64,000 nucleotides of DNA from Dermanyssus gallinae (taxonomy: Eukaryota > Arthropoda > Arachnida > Mesostigmata > Dermanyssidae). Below are positions 1 to 12,199 of the stretch, one piece after another; within the stretch, counting starts at the first letter, position 1; each line of letters begins with the position of its first letter. The notes beneath the pieces are model-generated. The model was not told the DNA's origin, did no database searches, and was given only the letters and a program-made list of their open reading frames with translations. The position numbers were made by a program, and so were the translations under genes. The stretch is taken from positions 124,001-188,000 of the forward strand of contig QVRM01006826.1 in the NCBI GenBank assembly GCA_003439945.1, written 5' to 3'.

Positions 1-35
1 AGGGTTCTCTAGAATTCGCTCAACAAACCTTGAGG

Positions 36-413
36 TCTAGTACAACTCGGCAGAAAATTAATTGTTCCAATGGAACGAGGGGCGAAAATGTCTCCTGAGA
101 AATGAGTATTTGAGCGTGAAAGCCAAACTATAAGAATTGCAAAGACTCTCATTCCTTTAAAAGTACTTTCAATACAGCAGTTTTTCGCTTTGAGCTACGT
201 TAGCTGTATTTATGCAAACTTTTCTTCCAGGCACGCAGTTATGATTGGTTTGTCGGTAGGATGACTGGAGCTCCCTCAATCGCAGATTTAGTGAAGATAT
301 GTCAGGATAAAAAGTTTGACAAAACCAGTTTTAGTAATTTTTCTTTCCGAAAAAGACATTTCCGTTCCCTTGTTCCACTAGATTAAATAGGTTTTTCGCC
401 GAGTTGTACTAGA
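36..413. mobile_element. Short TIR element (MITE-like), family A
   Basis: The 16-bp motif TCTAGTACAACTCGGC at 36-51 recurs exactly inverted at 398-413. The similarity continues inward for about 60 bases with mismatches (GGAACGAGGGGCG on the left, GGAACAAGGGAACG on the right as its complement). There is no long open frame. A short element with inverted ends and no coding capacity fits a MITE. The superfamily is not assignable because I see no clear target duplication. The core of its end (ACTCGGC) is shared with the element at 456-1155, so the two are probably related. Confidence 0.6.
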
Positions 414-455
414 GTCGAGAGGAAGAGAGAGAGGAAGACCCATATATATACATAT

Positions 456-1155
456 AGGGTCATTCATATCGTTATGTACTTATTCCGAAATTTGGTAGCA
501 CTCGGCATAAAAAGGCGATATGTTGTTATGTCTTACGTTAACGCTTTTTTGAGGTTTGGTAGAACTCGGCAAGAGAATAAATTGTCCTTGTGGAAGGACG
601 GGGCGGAAACGTCTTAGCAAAATTTTACGGTTCTGAACGTGAAAGCTTAACCGTATAACATACCAACTATGACTATCGAAAAAGCTTAGTTACTTGACAA
701 CTACGTAATGCAGCACAATCATTTTGGCACGAAAATGGTGGGCATTAAATTTGCTATTGCGCGAGAGTGGCCTTATAAATGTACATTTTTGATCGTAATG
801 GAAAAAAATAAGATTTTTTATGAAAACGCGTTTACGTAACATATCGACTTTTTATGACTTTCCTCATTCTGGTTATTCGCTTTTCGCTACGCAGGCTAGT
901 GAAGTGTCTTCCGTTGTGCAAAATTTTCTTCGAACACGCCGGTATAATCGGTTTCTTCATGCGTTGACTGGTTCTTCCGCAAACGTAGAATTCGCACAAC
1001 TACGTAGGAGAAAAAAGGCAGAATAACTACATATATAAACTTCACCCTCTCTCCTAAACAAGAGGTTTCCGCGTCCTCCTTCCATTAGGAAAATTTATTT
1101 TCTTGCCGAGTTCTACCAAACCTCGCAATAAGTACATAACGATATGAATGACCCT
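456..1155. mobile_element. 700-bp TIR element (MITE-like), family B
   Basis: A 29-bp perfect terminal inverted repeat lies at 456-484 and 1127-1155, beginning AGGGTCATTCATATCGTTAT. Just inside, a second motif (GAGGTTTGGTAGAACTCGGC) occurs at about 551-570 and, inverted, at about 1104-1123; a diverged copy also lies just inside the left TIR at about 487-510. The flanks both contain CATAT, offset by one base on the right, so a target duplication is possible but not certain. The internal 69-codon frame at 820-1026 resembles no protein I know. This looks like a non-autonomous DNA transposon. Confidence 0.65.
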
Positions 1156-1660
1156 GCATATGCGTGTACATTCAATCGCTAAATAACCTCTGGCTCGAAT
1201 ACCACCCTACCTCAAGCTGGTCGTCGGAGAATAAAACGATGCGACCGAAATCTTCAAGAAGAACCGTGAGTAGAGCAGGACCGTCAACCGAGCGGAGAGC
1301 ACGCAAGACGTGCTCCGAATCTGTGTGGGACCCTTCCGATGCATCGACCGCGTCGGAAGAACTACTGGCGCTTGCCGCTTCTAAGTTTAAAACAACAGAG
1401 GACGGTATTCCAGGGCCTTGATGTGTACAAATATTCCCAACATGTAAAATAAGTAAAACAAATATTAGTTAGTGAACTCTTTGTGCGTAAAATTAAGCAG
1501 CTCTCCAAAAAACTCATCGTTTATAGCGTCGCCTCTTCTAGCACGCTTAAGAATGTTCTTCTTTAGAAGTGTCTTCTTATTACAAAATCATCCATTGCAA
1601 GTTTGAAATAAAAACTGTATATACATTCGGAGAATGGCTTTTACTGAAGTAAACGGTACC
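1156..1660. other. Unassigned spacer with a possible RT-finger remnant
   Basis: Mostly AT-rich sequence. An 86-codon plus-strand frame (1164-1421) ends in SKFKTTEDGIPGP. This weakly resembles the conserved RT-finger motif of APE-type LINEs (K.PG.DGIP), but nothing around it extends the match. I would not call it a gene. Confidence 0.25.
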
Positions 1661-1673
1661 AGCATTATGAAAC
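1661..1673 (+). repeat. Target-site duplication, left copy
   Basis: AGCATTATGAAAC abuts the left end of LINE-A copy 1 and is repeated exactly at 3880-3892 on the other side. A 13-bp duplication is the size expected of target-primed retrotransposition. Confidence 0.85.
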
Positions 1674-1736
1674 CATCATCATCGTATTTATTTCACTCAT
1701 ATTGAGTATGCATATAACATGAACAATTATACATAT
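1674..1736 (-). repeat. Inverted repeat, natural 3' end of LINE-A copy 1
   Basis: 63 bases that pair perfectly with 3817-3879. It contains the LINE 3' UTR end and the terminal ATG triplets. The related ending at about 15,840 in LINE-A copy 2 (TTTGAGTGAAATGAA) supports this being the family's 3' terminus. Confidence 0.85.
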
Positions 1737-3834
1737 TATACAATTATACACTCAGCTGCTCGCGGCATTATTCGAGAGAGGCAGTGCAGTGATCTCTTCG
1801 CAAGGGCCAGGCAGGCAGATGCATGAAACTTAGTACACGCCTGAGAGCACTCGGTGTACTCTTCGTGGAAGCTCGTATTCGAACAAACCAGGTGATGATA
1901 GCCATGAACTATGTATCTGGTATAGACGTGGCGATTGTCACACGCAAGACCAGACCAGAGGTGAGAGGCCCTGAAAACATCCAGGTCTCCGACCTCTCGT
2001 CGGACTTGTTCAACTTTATTTTCCCATTCCGAGATAAAGCTCTCGAATGGTACTGTACGCGGCGTCTTCAACCTCAATCGAATTATCTCAACAACTGGTG
2101 CACAGCCTGACATTAGGTACACAAAGCGGCTCCTTGCCCGCATTGACAGGCAAAGTACTCGCTTCATGTACATTGTAAAACACCTTTCAAGCAAACCAAA
2201 GTTTGCCCGAGTGAGGTGTTCCCATACTCTGTCAAGACCATACATCAGCGCCGGAACAACCTTGAGGTAGAAAGCGCCACTGCCGTCGGGACGGACAGTC
2301 GCCGGACATCGCCTATTTCTCCATAAAGAGAAATTAGGGCTGTGCGCGCTGTCTCGACGATGTGAGCAGTGAAGGTCGTCCCAGTATAATGAAGCCGAAG
2401 CCCCAGATACCGGAAAGAGTTAACGAATTCCAAGAATTGGCCGCCGCAACGTATAACGTCTTTAGCAGCCAATCGACCTCCTCTTCTGAATTTCATAGCC
2501 TTGGTCTTCATGGCGTTTATTTCCAGCCCTCTTGAGACAAAGAACACCTCCGCCGGAGAAGTGATGCGCTTGATGGCACCCAGGTCGTGATGAGCGACCA
2601 CTATGTCATCTGCGTACATCACAACTGTGGCCTTCTGGAACTCTTGTCGAATATAATCAACAAAATCGGCAAGCAGAAGAGTGAAGGAGACGCAGCTCAA
2701 TGGGTCGCCTTGCGGGGTTCCCACATTTTGCCTTACCTGCAACACTTCCTGCTCACCTTGTACCAGTAAGGTGTCCTCATCAAAGAAACTGGAAATTACG
2801 CTTAGAAGAGAGCCACCAACCCCTGCGTATCGGAATGACTTCACCAAGAGATATCGAGGTGCTTTGCCGAAAGCCTTGACGCAGTCTATAAAGACTGCAT
2901 ACAAATGACCTCCGGGCTTTGCCACAGCTCGCTCTATCTCTGACTGAAGCACATGGATTGCATCACGCGTTCCTCGACCTCTTCGAAAGCCGAATTGCTC
3001 CGGTGGAAGGGTCTGGTCGACAACGTACTCGATCCGTTTTATAACCAATTTGCAGAAGATCTTCTTCAGCGTCCTTTCAGACGCTATACCGCGGTATAAG
3101 TTTGGGTCTCGTCTGTCATCACCATGCTTACCTTTAAATAAAAGAGAAAGCCTGGCGATATGCCAGGCTCCTGGCATTTGTCCCCTCTTCATGATCTCGT
3201 TGAAGAAATCACAAAGATGATTTGCCAAAAGTGGCTCAGACTGCACCCAGTGCTCATAGTACACTTGGTCTGGCCCCGCACTCTTTCCTCTCGGAAGAGA
3301 GTGCAGAACCTGACTTACTTCTTCTACCTCAAAGGGCAGATTCATAGTAATCCTATCCACTCCAATGTGAGCGGGTGCTCAATCATTGGAGCCAGGCGTA
3401 CCGTCTCGCGGTTATATAGAAGACCGGTCAGGTGACTCGTTACCTGTTTGTCGCTGAGCAGGTGGTTCGCCCCCCTACGAGGCCGTACGACGTAGGCTGA
3501 AGGCTTGCGCTCCGCTCTCGAGCAGTCGGATTTCCTCCCGCCTAGCGTATTCACGCTTGTGGTCAAGGCATAGCTTTATGTAAGCTTTTCTACTATTGAA
3601 GTAGTCAAGCCTGCGTCTGGCTAGCAGCTGTGGTGGTGCCTTTACCCTCGCTTGGCGCAAAAGCTCGAGCACCCCACGGTGGGCGAGATAGCAAGCCTGA
3701 GAGAACCACTGTCGAGATCTCCTCTGCCCCGGTCTCTTCCACCTGACTGCACTTCTCATGGTTCTCTCTAGCAGTTCACAACAAGTATCCACATCACAGC
3801 TCACCTCGAGGCTATCATATGTATAATTGTTCAT
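1736..3834 (-). pseudogene. LINE-A ORF2 remnant: linker, reverse transcriptase and C-terminal Cys/His region
   Basis: Three minus-strand frames (3834-3475, 3360-2245, 2245-1736) join into one degraded ORF2. The first is the endonuclease-RT linker. The second (371 residues) holds the RT: SAGPD finger motif, FIDCVKAF palm A, GTPQGDPLSC palm B and VVMYADDIVV with the YADD catalytic pair. The third carries the C-terminal HGYHHLVCSN region also seen in copies 2 and 3 and, as HGYHQYIC, in LINE-B. At least two frameshifts (near 3420 and 2245) make it non-functional. The ATG at 3834 is an accident of the fusion with the inverted 3' end. The family is an APE-type non-LTR element of the R1/I/Jockey group; clade unresolved. 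Confidence 0.85.
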
Positions 3835-3879
3835 GTTATATGCATACTCAATATGAGTGAAATAAATACGATGATGATG
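3817..3879 (-). repeat. Inverted repeat, ectopic copy of the LINE-A 3' end
   Basis: Exact inverted copy of 1674-1736 placed at the 5' side of the element, directly before the target duplication at 3880. It supplies the first few codons of the linker frame. Confidence 0.85.
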
Positions 3880-3892
3880 AGCATTATGAAAC
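3880..3892 (+). repeat. Target-site duplication, right copy
   Basis: Exact match to 1661-1673 (AGCATTATGAAAC). Confidence 0.85.
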
Positions 3893-6800
3893 CAAAAGCG
3901 AGAATAAATATTCCCACAAAAGTTTTGTTGGTTTTTAGACTGCTAATGACATAAAAATACGTAGGTTTTTGGACGTTATGCATTTAGTCATATTAAATTG
4001 TTTAACTCGCCGTTTAAACAATTGTAATTAACCCATTAGCTTAGTGTCTTCCTATCAACGGTTTATCTTCTAGTATTTATGCCATTGCGAAATACATCTG
4101 AATGTCAAACGTTTTATTGAGTATATTGCTCGACGATACGTCATTGCAAAGTCTACCTATTTGCTAAGAAATTACCGTTAAGCATATACAGATGTAGTTA
4201 TTGTAGCTGCCTAATTAAATAATCGTATTTGCTTTTTGTTATTTCTACGGTAAAGTTGACGACAAATTAATCAAAGACGCTTGGCAAATTATGCGTCATC
4301 CATAGTGCTATGGATGCAATAGAAATTTATTACAGCTATAGTTTATAGTCCTTTCTTATCTCGTTAAATCATGACCTTTAGCTATAACCGTAGCTCCGGC
4401 TCGGTTCTGTTCAGTGTTCTTCACATTAGCAGTTTCTGCTCCGTCAATCGTCTCCATTGCAGCTCAACGTAGTTCAGCGTTAACAACTGGCGATACTCAT
4501 CGCAAACAAACGTGAGTAAACACTTCATAACGTTATAGTTATACAATCATACTTAACTAACAGCAATAATATCGTCGACAGTAACTAGATAACTATTGTA
4601 ATATATATTCTTGTTATGATTAGTATCCTTATGCTATATTTCTCATTAGCGTTATATATATATATAGAGTGGATAGTTACTGTGTATATATTTTTGGTAG
4701 AAATGCTCAACAACTTTGTACAACTGCTATTCCACTTTGCGTGCGTTCCCGTTTCCGGGTTATGGCATATTCGCTTGAGCTGCTTGATCTGTAATCGGCA
4801 GGTCTTTTGGCTATATAGCAATAACGTGGCCAACGTAGAATGCAATCTAATTGCATCTAGTGTAACACATCGTATGCTCTCTATTAAGTGCTAATTCGCA
4901 TAAAGCCCCTTTAATGTATTTTGTTGTTATTCATCTCACCACTAACAATTTGAATGGTACAGTCCGCCATCACATAATGATATTTGCTTGTTATATACCT
5001 ATCTAATAGCTCTGGGTAGAATCTGAATAAGCACATCACCGGATGAACCTAACGCCGTAAACAATCTCTCAGCCATTCACAACAAGAACATATTCGTGTG
5101 TATATACGGGGTCAGCTGTCTAAATTGGCGTGATGTTCAATTCGAATCCTCGTCGTCTCAGGCATGAGCTCATCTGATTGATGGGTACCTATTGTCCGTT
5201 CCCTCCGCACTTAGATTGCAAATATCCTTGGTATCAGCGAACAGATAGTTAAGCGGATCGCAGCCGATTACAAGGAACCCGAATTACAGAACCCGGTTCC
5301 AACACAGTAGAGAGGAACATTCACTACAGAGTGTGCACAGAAAGGACTCAAGAACTGATCGACACAGTCCAACTATTTCAGAGAATTTCTCTTTCTTGGT
5401 TAGTAATATTGCACGTAAATTAACCACTTCAGGTACAATTCCTATGTTACACAAGTCAGTCATATCAAAAGGCTCTGAGGATGAGAAAGCTAATGGGCTT
5501 GATCGCTGTCGCGCCCACAATCTATGTCCTTACTGATCGTGGGAAAAAACAAATTTCCGGCCAGTGTTCACGTGAGCGTAATGTCAGAAGGAAGCAATAG
5601 ATTCCATATAAGAAACCCGGCGCCATAACACCCTACTCTCTTTAGAAATGCAAAACCAATACAAAACAGAGTTAGTTCTGCTCTACAAACTGACGTGAAA
5701 CTGTTGATACATGAAATGTCTAAGGTAGTGGCCGCATGTCTTTTTGCAAGACGGCGCGAGATTGAGCAAGAGTCTAGCAAGTCTCAACGTACTTTCGTAA
5801 GCTCCCTCACTGCCGCTATTAATATTGCCGTGTTCAAAAATTTAGATTTCAAAGACAAACCTTTTGGCAAGGGCTTGCATGCGGTTTAGACTCGAGATTA
5901 AAGAAATTATTCGCGTGCGCGATGATTAAATTGAATAGAACATTTTGTCCCGAGTTTCCTTGTCGATTTGCGCAAAAATTCACATACCTGTATTAATTTA
6001 GGTACGGGCTCAAAAAAGGGCCATAAAATGCGCGTAAATTTAGACGACTGATTTGTGTATGAATATATATATATATATATATATATGCACAACTAATAAG
6101 CAACAGAGTTCGTTCATCACGACGGTGTAGCAATCGTGGGCTCGACGCGCATATTGAGCCATATGATGGTATCACCACTACCACCTTCACCACTGGCACT
6201 GTGTCGTGCTACACATGCGTGGATCCAATGGCTATTTGTGATAGCACCACTCTGTGGTAGTTGCTACATGCGTGTAAGTGGATGTGTGATACCGCCTCGC
6301 CAATACAATGACGAATGAATAAGGGGACACCGTATTAATAGTATATATGTATATATATAAATAAATCGTTCGACGGCGTGTGACGGCCGTCGTGGCGAAA
6401 ACCGAATGTTGTAAAAAGCGTCCGCTTATCGCCTTTATGTGGTTGCTCTCACACGGCAATTACCGCAATTGCTGGCGCTGCTACAGCAGTCGAACTTGAA
6501 CAATGTGCTAAAAGAAGGAGATGTATCACTCATTCGTTCGATCATATCGTCCTATACTCTCATAATATATCTATACTTCTGTCCATACTGTCAATGACTC
6601 TTGGTAGTATTGTTCTTCTTCTTAATACGTATGATTATTATCACAATGCCAAGTGACTAGTCATATCACTTGAATAAAATAAGCAATGCACATGTTATAT
6701 ATATATATATATATATATATATACCGACATGGTAGGTTCTCTGACCACCAAGGTAAACTAAATCAGAAATAGTCCACTGATCTTTAATGAAAGATTTGTT

Positions 6801-8439
6801 CAGTATAGAGTAAGCCATCCTCCGCTAAAAACATGATCAGAAATAAATGCTGAAATATCAGGAATATATACTGAAATTTATAATTAGCAGTTCGAATGAC
6901 TAAAGCAATTACAAACACAATGTCATGACGGCCAATTGCAACCAGACAGAATGCACTTCGTAGTAAGACGTCTATTATTTTCTATATAATAGCTGATAAT
7001 GGCAGTAGATAGTAGCGGCCACAAACGCTAGGTTACACTTGCCTAGCATTAGATAGAAATTGATGTAGCGGTGGGACCCGCAATGATCGTCAGCTCGAAT
7101 TAAAGCTACAAACAAAATAACCACTCAATATAGTAGGCTGCGGAATCTGACAGAGTACTGTCAGACCTGCCGGGATACACACATGCCCATCTATGTCGAA
7201 CTCTCAGATTGGATGGAGGAGTTTTCGTGCTTACACACGACTCTTTTTTTAATTCAAGAGGACATGAATAGTATGTGTATCACGGCACACAAGGGTTTTC
7301 TTGCTTGATGTGTACAGCAAACATGCTGATCGATGATGCATACGAATTGAATGCTACACTAGAATGTCAGTTTGTGATACTGGCGGCGGTCAAGTGATAA
7401 TTGTGAGAGACGTGCCCGAAAGTTTCTCTATTAAATCTTGATGTCGACAGCTGCAAAAACCAGTGGAGTTTTGCAGCTCGTCTGACAAGAGGACTGTTGA
7501 AGCAGGTGTTTTGAGAACAGAAGCCAGAACTGCGTGTTTGTCGTTTCGTGGAAAACAATTCATCATAATCATATCATTAGAACTTGAGTTCAAAAGCCGC
7601 GCGTACCAGTGGATCAATGGTGAATGACCAACAAGTGGAGTAACGCAAAAAGCTCCACTTCTCCAAGTTTGCTTTTGTAAGATCAAGAATAATAGAGTTT
7701 AAGATATATACATAAGACACATATGAAACAAACAAAAACTTTTTTCATTGCGACAAGGCTGATAAGTTACAAATAGTACATGAAGGCTTATTTAAATATA
7801 TTCGGATGACGAACCGTGGGACTGCGAAGTCCCGGTCAGCTATAGAGATGCTTAATGTTGGCGAATAAAAAGTTATCGCAGATGCCTTTGCTTCGCTGCA
7901 GAGACTGTCTAACACTTAGGAGCTTATACTTATGAAGCGGCCCGTCTGGCGGCGTTATTCGCTTTGAGTTATACCATCCCAAAAACTGGTCCCACGACGA
8001 ACCATGCCAAATCTTTGAAATCGTTTAAAGAAAAAACTCAAGTTTACAAGGTATACAAGTATACAAGGTTAAGGGTAATAGCCTGCGAAGGAACATCACC
8101 GTCACTGTTCAATTTTAACCACTATTTTCCGCTTAGCTAATTGAGTTATGAGTAAAACAACAGATTTCTAAGTATGCTGACAAATATGGTTTGGTCACGC
8201 GTACGCAGTATGATCTTTGCGCCACGCGCGCTCGACTGGATGAATGTCTAGTGCTGTAGCAAGGTTGACTAACCGTGGCGCTGCAGATACTGTTCTGAAA
8301 GTGTTCCGTGACAAAGGCATGTGCCTTGGTACTGAGTATCCTACTACAATATGACATTAAGCGGTTTCTCCTAGCGCACTATGCGTTCTGAGGAGCCTAT
8401 GGTGGTACGGATACACGCAATTGAGATTGCCGCCCTAAT
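3893..8439. other. AT-rich spacer without a supported gene
   Basis: No frame here has a recognisable domain. (TA)n tracts lie at about 6064-6086 and 6698-6722. Around 5110-5215 a stretch with the B-box-like core TTCGAATCC could be a decayed tRNA-derived SINE. At 4500-4515 a GTGAGT donor-like site ends a somewhat GC-richer stretch, but no coding frame leads into it. A 65-codon frame at 5695-5889 has no homologue I recognise. Confidence 0.4.
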
Positions 8440-8790
8440 ATTGTGTGTATATGAGACATTTAGTGTAAAATCTTTTCTCATTTACTATACGTGGGAAAAC
8501 GCGTGCAGACCAGAATTAAAAAGGAAAGTCAATGTGCTCAGAGCCAACTTGACTTTTAATGGTCGCACTCGGTCCGGTGGGCTCATAAATGCAATCAAAC
8601 CAGTTTAGTTACTGAGTTGCAACAAACGGCTCTTAACGGTCTGCAAATACCTCAGCCCGATATAAGTTGTGGCCTTAGCATCTTACAAGAAAATAAATAT
8701 TTCCTACGCTATCGGTCTATCTTCTCAGCTGCGGTTGCCTGCAATGAGCTGCCAACCTTTAACTCATTCAGTCAGCTGTTAAAAAATTAA
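8440..8790 (+). pseudogene. Possible 3' remnant of a CR1/L2-like LINE
   Basis: Plus-strand codons at about 8696-8788 read YRSIFSAAVACNELPTFNSF followed by SQLLKN and a stop. This fits the common C-terminal ending of CR1, L2 and Jockey ORF2 proteins (a basic stretch, then LWN.LP, then .SF..LLK). Upstream codons (LKRKVNVLRANLTFNGRTRS) may belong to the same tail. No RT core is present. Weak evidence from motif shape only. Confidence 0.3.
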
Positions 8791-8799
8791 ACTATAACG

Positions 8800-11700
8800 C
8801 ATACATGCATGTACTTACGCCAAATGAGGTATTTCTGACATAAAACGTTGCCGAAAACTAGTCGCTGGTAACATGACCAACATCCAAAGAGACAACAGTA
8901 GAACATGTTTGCCCCTCACAGTGAAGAAACAAAATACACACAGTGCGGTGTTTATGCATATGTCCGTGAGTCATAAATAAACATGGCTGCTGCTGTCCCT
9001 CTACGCATAGAAATCCACACTTATTGGCATAGGAAGTTATGAAACGCCACACATCAGTCAACAAACCATGCTAAATTAAGTTTGCATCATAGTCTTCCCG
9101 AAACATCATCGTCGTTATCACCATTACCACCATGATTTTCATAGTACCGGCCATCACCTACTAGTTATTTTGGAATCACAAGCTTTAACAACAACAACAA
9201 TGACACTGATAACAGTAACATGACTAAGCATTTCACAAAATTTAATTATTGTTAGTATCAACATTCAATCTCTGTTGACACCGCTAACATTATTGCTCCT
9301 ACTAATACTCAATCGCAGTCTATTTCCAGACACTAAACACTGTCTCAAGCATACACCCAGATAACAGCCTAAATAATCACGCAACCTCCTACACGCTGAG
9401 CCTTCGCTATGAAGGCGTGAAGTGCCAAGGTGGGCCGCGATGGTGACGCCTTCGAGCAAGCAGATTTACAAAAAAGCAACACCTATTGCCAGATAGGCCA
9501 CGCTACTGCCGTCGGAGGCTAGTATACAGCAACTCGTGCCAGGTGGCCGTGTTTTTGCGCCGTCCCATAGCACTAGCACAAGTGCCTCGTCTAGATCAGA
9601 AATGGTTTCGTTGTGTCAGTTAACCAAGGTTGACCTTACATGGTCATTAACACCTACCAAATCAATACACGGGGGGTTCGAAGGATATATACGGCAGACG
9701 TTACAGCGATACCGGGAGCGTCGCTGCCATGTCGTCGTACCCTGTAGGGTGCACGCGTCCAGAACGACACTGATTATCGTGTGGTGGCCGGCCCAGACAT
9801 TATCATTGGAACGTTGTCGTATTTGTCAAAATCAAATCACCGTCCACGAAAGCGTCCCACAAATGATAACTCAATTGCATAGCTACGTGTGGATAATTGT
9901 AGGCATTGACAGTCCCTGCTCGAAGAATACTGGTGTCCCACTGAACGGGCCAAAACGCAGACACAAAACAGAACGTATCTTCGAGAGGGCGTGTGCCAAA
10001 TCCAAAACTCTTGAACTGGCTTTCATGACCTCTAGTTCAAACGAGGCAAGCGAAAGACAGATAAAGCAGGTATTCTATAATACACTAAATAAAACGGTGA
10101 CGGGACACTCCCATCCAACTAATCGTATATAAAAGTTGAACGTGCAAATACGCTGTATCAAGCATGTATTGCTGCTGAAGCAAAATATTATTGTGCAGAT
10201 GAATGTGTATACATAACGACGCTGGTAAAGCAGCACATTTGCATATCAGTCAGCTGCTAGTAACAATTAGCATCGAAACAGGATGAACGCCGAATCGTGG
10301 AAATAGACCGTGCGTATGCAACATGCTAACGAGTGATAACGCCAGCAACTTTCGTCAAATAGAATGCCTAACGACACAAATTGAAACCACCTGTCACGTT
10401 CTACTAGGACTAATACAAGCTCTATGCGGCCTAGTTAATGTTTCGGACAACTTCGCCCCCTCTTTGTTGGAAAAATGCTTATGTGTAATAGGGTCGTGAA
10501 ATCATCGCAGGATAATGGGTGGCGTTTAGATAAACCATCAAATTAAACACTTGAGCGTATTTCTTTTACTTGATTCGAACCATAAAAGCTGCCAATTCGT
10601 TTTTGTCGTATGGTTCTCTGTCTGTGGCACAGGTTATTAAGCATGTAATATCTATAGCTGCTGTTAACTAAATCACATATGAATAAGTTTGAGTAGATGG
10701 GGCTCTATGCATAAAACGAGTGTATGGTAAACGAAGAAAGCCCTGACTAGTTAATAACAGTAGCTCTAGCTAACTCATGATTGACTTAAATCATTCACAC
10801 TTTATGATCCACATGAACGCTGTATAGAATATGCGAATACATTTTAGGTGTATTAGCTACAGTTTACGAATTTTCTCCATATTGGGCCTGCCAAAAACTC
10901 TTTACCGAACACAAATGACGTTTATGTCGTTTGTGTTGCCGCAAGACTTTAGTGTAGTCCGAATGTAGCCTTGTCGGACACCCTCCACATTTATACAACT
11001 TCCTATAGCTTGCCGATACTTCGGTTAGTCCTCACCTCACTTCACTCTTGGTCTAACACAAGCACCGGCTGTAAAATGCCGTCAGTACCTCACGACAATC
11101 ATCCGTGTCAAATCCGAACTACCAGAGTCCCACGACAATCATTCGAGCAGTCAGACTGTTCCGTCACACGGCTGAGGCGTCGATGTTCGTAAAAACGTGG
11201 CATAGAAAGCGACATACGGGGGCTAGCCGGAATTCCGTGCACAAATATAAAATATCGTCAATAGTGAATACCAGCTGTAGTTCGAAGAACCACTTTGCCG
11301 ATAAAGACTTCCTCTCGGAACGTGAATTAAACAATGTGTCCGTCTGCATTACTCGTGTATTTTCCATATGTACGTTAATATACTTGTGTCTGTGTGTGGG
11401 TGTCTTTATGTAGGTAAATTGGCCTTCTAGTGGGCGTGCGAATAATTGATCTGGAAGTAAGTACAGTGCCATTGTTCGTATCGCAGTTTGTTCGAATGCG
11501 ACCAAACAGCCGCCATAGCAAAAATATAACTATGGTTGTTGTTTCAGTGGTTGTTATTGCCGTTGCTGGTATTTTCATTTTTGTTGTAGTTGGCACTCGG
11601 TGTGGAGATACGCTGGCTGGCTGGTTGCCTGCCTGTCTTATACGAGTCGTATACCTATTTGCCACCATGCTCCTCTTGTCATGCCGTACGCAATACGTAT

Positions 11701-12100
11701 CAGCACCAGTGTCCGGTTTGTGCGCGGACTGTAAAATACAATATCTTCCATTTTAGCCTATTGCGCCCCTAAGAACATCCCCAGGGACGACGACAACAAC
11801 AATAATAATGTCGTAGAGGGCCGACGCAGCGTACTAAATTCACCTGTCACGCCTGTGCATACATCAGAGGAGGGTGTGCTGTTTAACACCGCGTCTAGAG
11901 AGATATGCACGCTCTTCACATTCTTCAACATTGATAGATTGAGCTACTCGTGCCCGGCAAAATGCTTACAGTTCATTTCATTTTGTATTCTACCCCGTCG
12001 GCCATTTGCTAGCCCGTGCATTCCTCTATGTTCGCTCGATACGTCTGGATTTTAGCTCTTTCTTTCTCTCGCTCTACACGATTTTCAAACATTTTCAACC
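8800..12100. other. Spacer downstream of the CIDE-N gene; no supported gene
   Basis: The longest frame (9536-10132, plus, 198 codons) shows no domain, has a scattered composition and lacks an obvious start context. I do not treat it as a gene. A frame at 11430-11756 has a valine-rich hydrophobic run but sits in repetitive GTT/TTG-rich sequence. Small direct and inverted repeats occur but no element end was found. Confidence 0.4.
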
Positions 12101-12111
12101 GTGGATCACTG

Positions 12112-12117
12112 TTTATT
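12112..12117 (-). promoter_or_regulatory. Polyadenylation signal of the CIDE-N gene
   Basis: AATAAA on the minus strand, about 83 bases beyond the stop codon at 12200-12202. If used, it gives the gene a very short 3' UTR. Confidence 0.55.
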
Positions 12118-12199
12118 ATCATCATCTGATAGGACAGTCGTCGACTGGCAGTGGTGTATGAATGTACTCAACAGGCCCGCGACACGCTGAAAGTTTTGC

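Larger units (their letters stand above)
1674..3879 (-). mobile_element. LINE-A copy 1: non-LTR retrotransposon with inverted 3' termini at both ends
   Basis: A 2.2-kb insertion between 13-bp direct repeats. Bases 1674-1736 and 3817-3879 are a perfect 63-bp inverted repeat. On the minus strand the copy at 1674-1736 is the natural LINE 3' end: it follows the RT C-terminus, contains GTGAAATAAATACG and finishes in ATG repeats. The copy at the other side is that same 3' end inverted and fused directly to the EN-RT linker. The body is therefore 5'-truncated (no endonuclease domain) and carries the linker, the RT and a C-terminal Cys/His region. Inference: both ends were primed on the RNA tail. LINE-A copies 2 and 3 show no such 5' inverted repeat. 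Confidence 0.85.

Noticed and set aside
4380..4515. Exon-like stretch with GTGAGT donor
   Set aside because: No start codon or coding frame leads into it and no downstream exon fits.
9536..10132. 198-codon plus-strand frame
   Set aside because: No domain, signal, coiled coil or homologue recognised, and no splice partners; length is possible by chance.
11430..11756. Frame with a hydrophobic valine-rich helix
   Set aside because: Simple-sequence GTT repeats create the hydrophobic run; nothing else supports a membrane protein.
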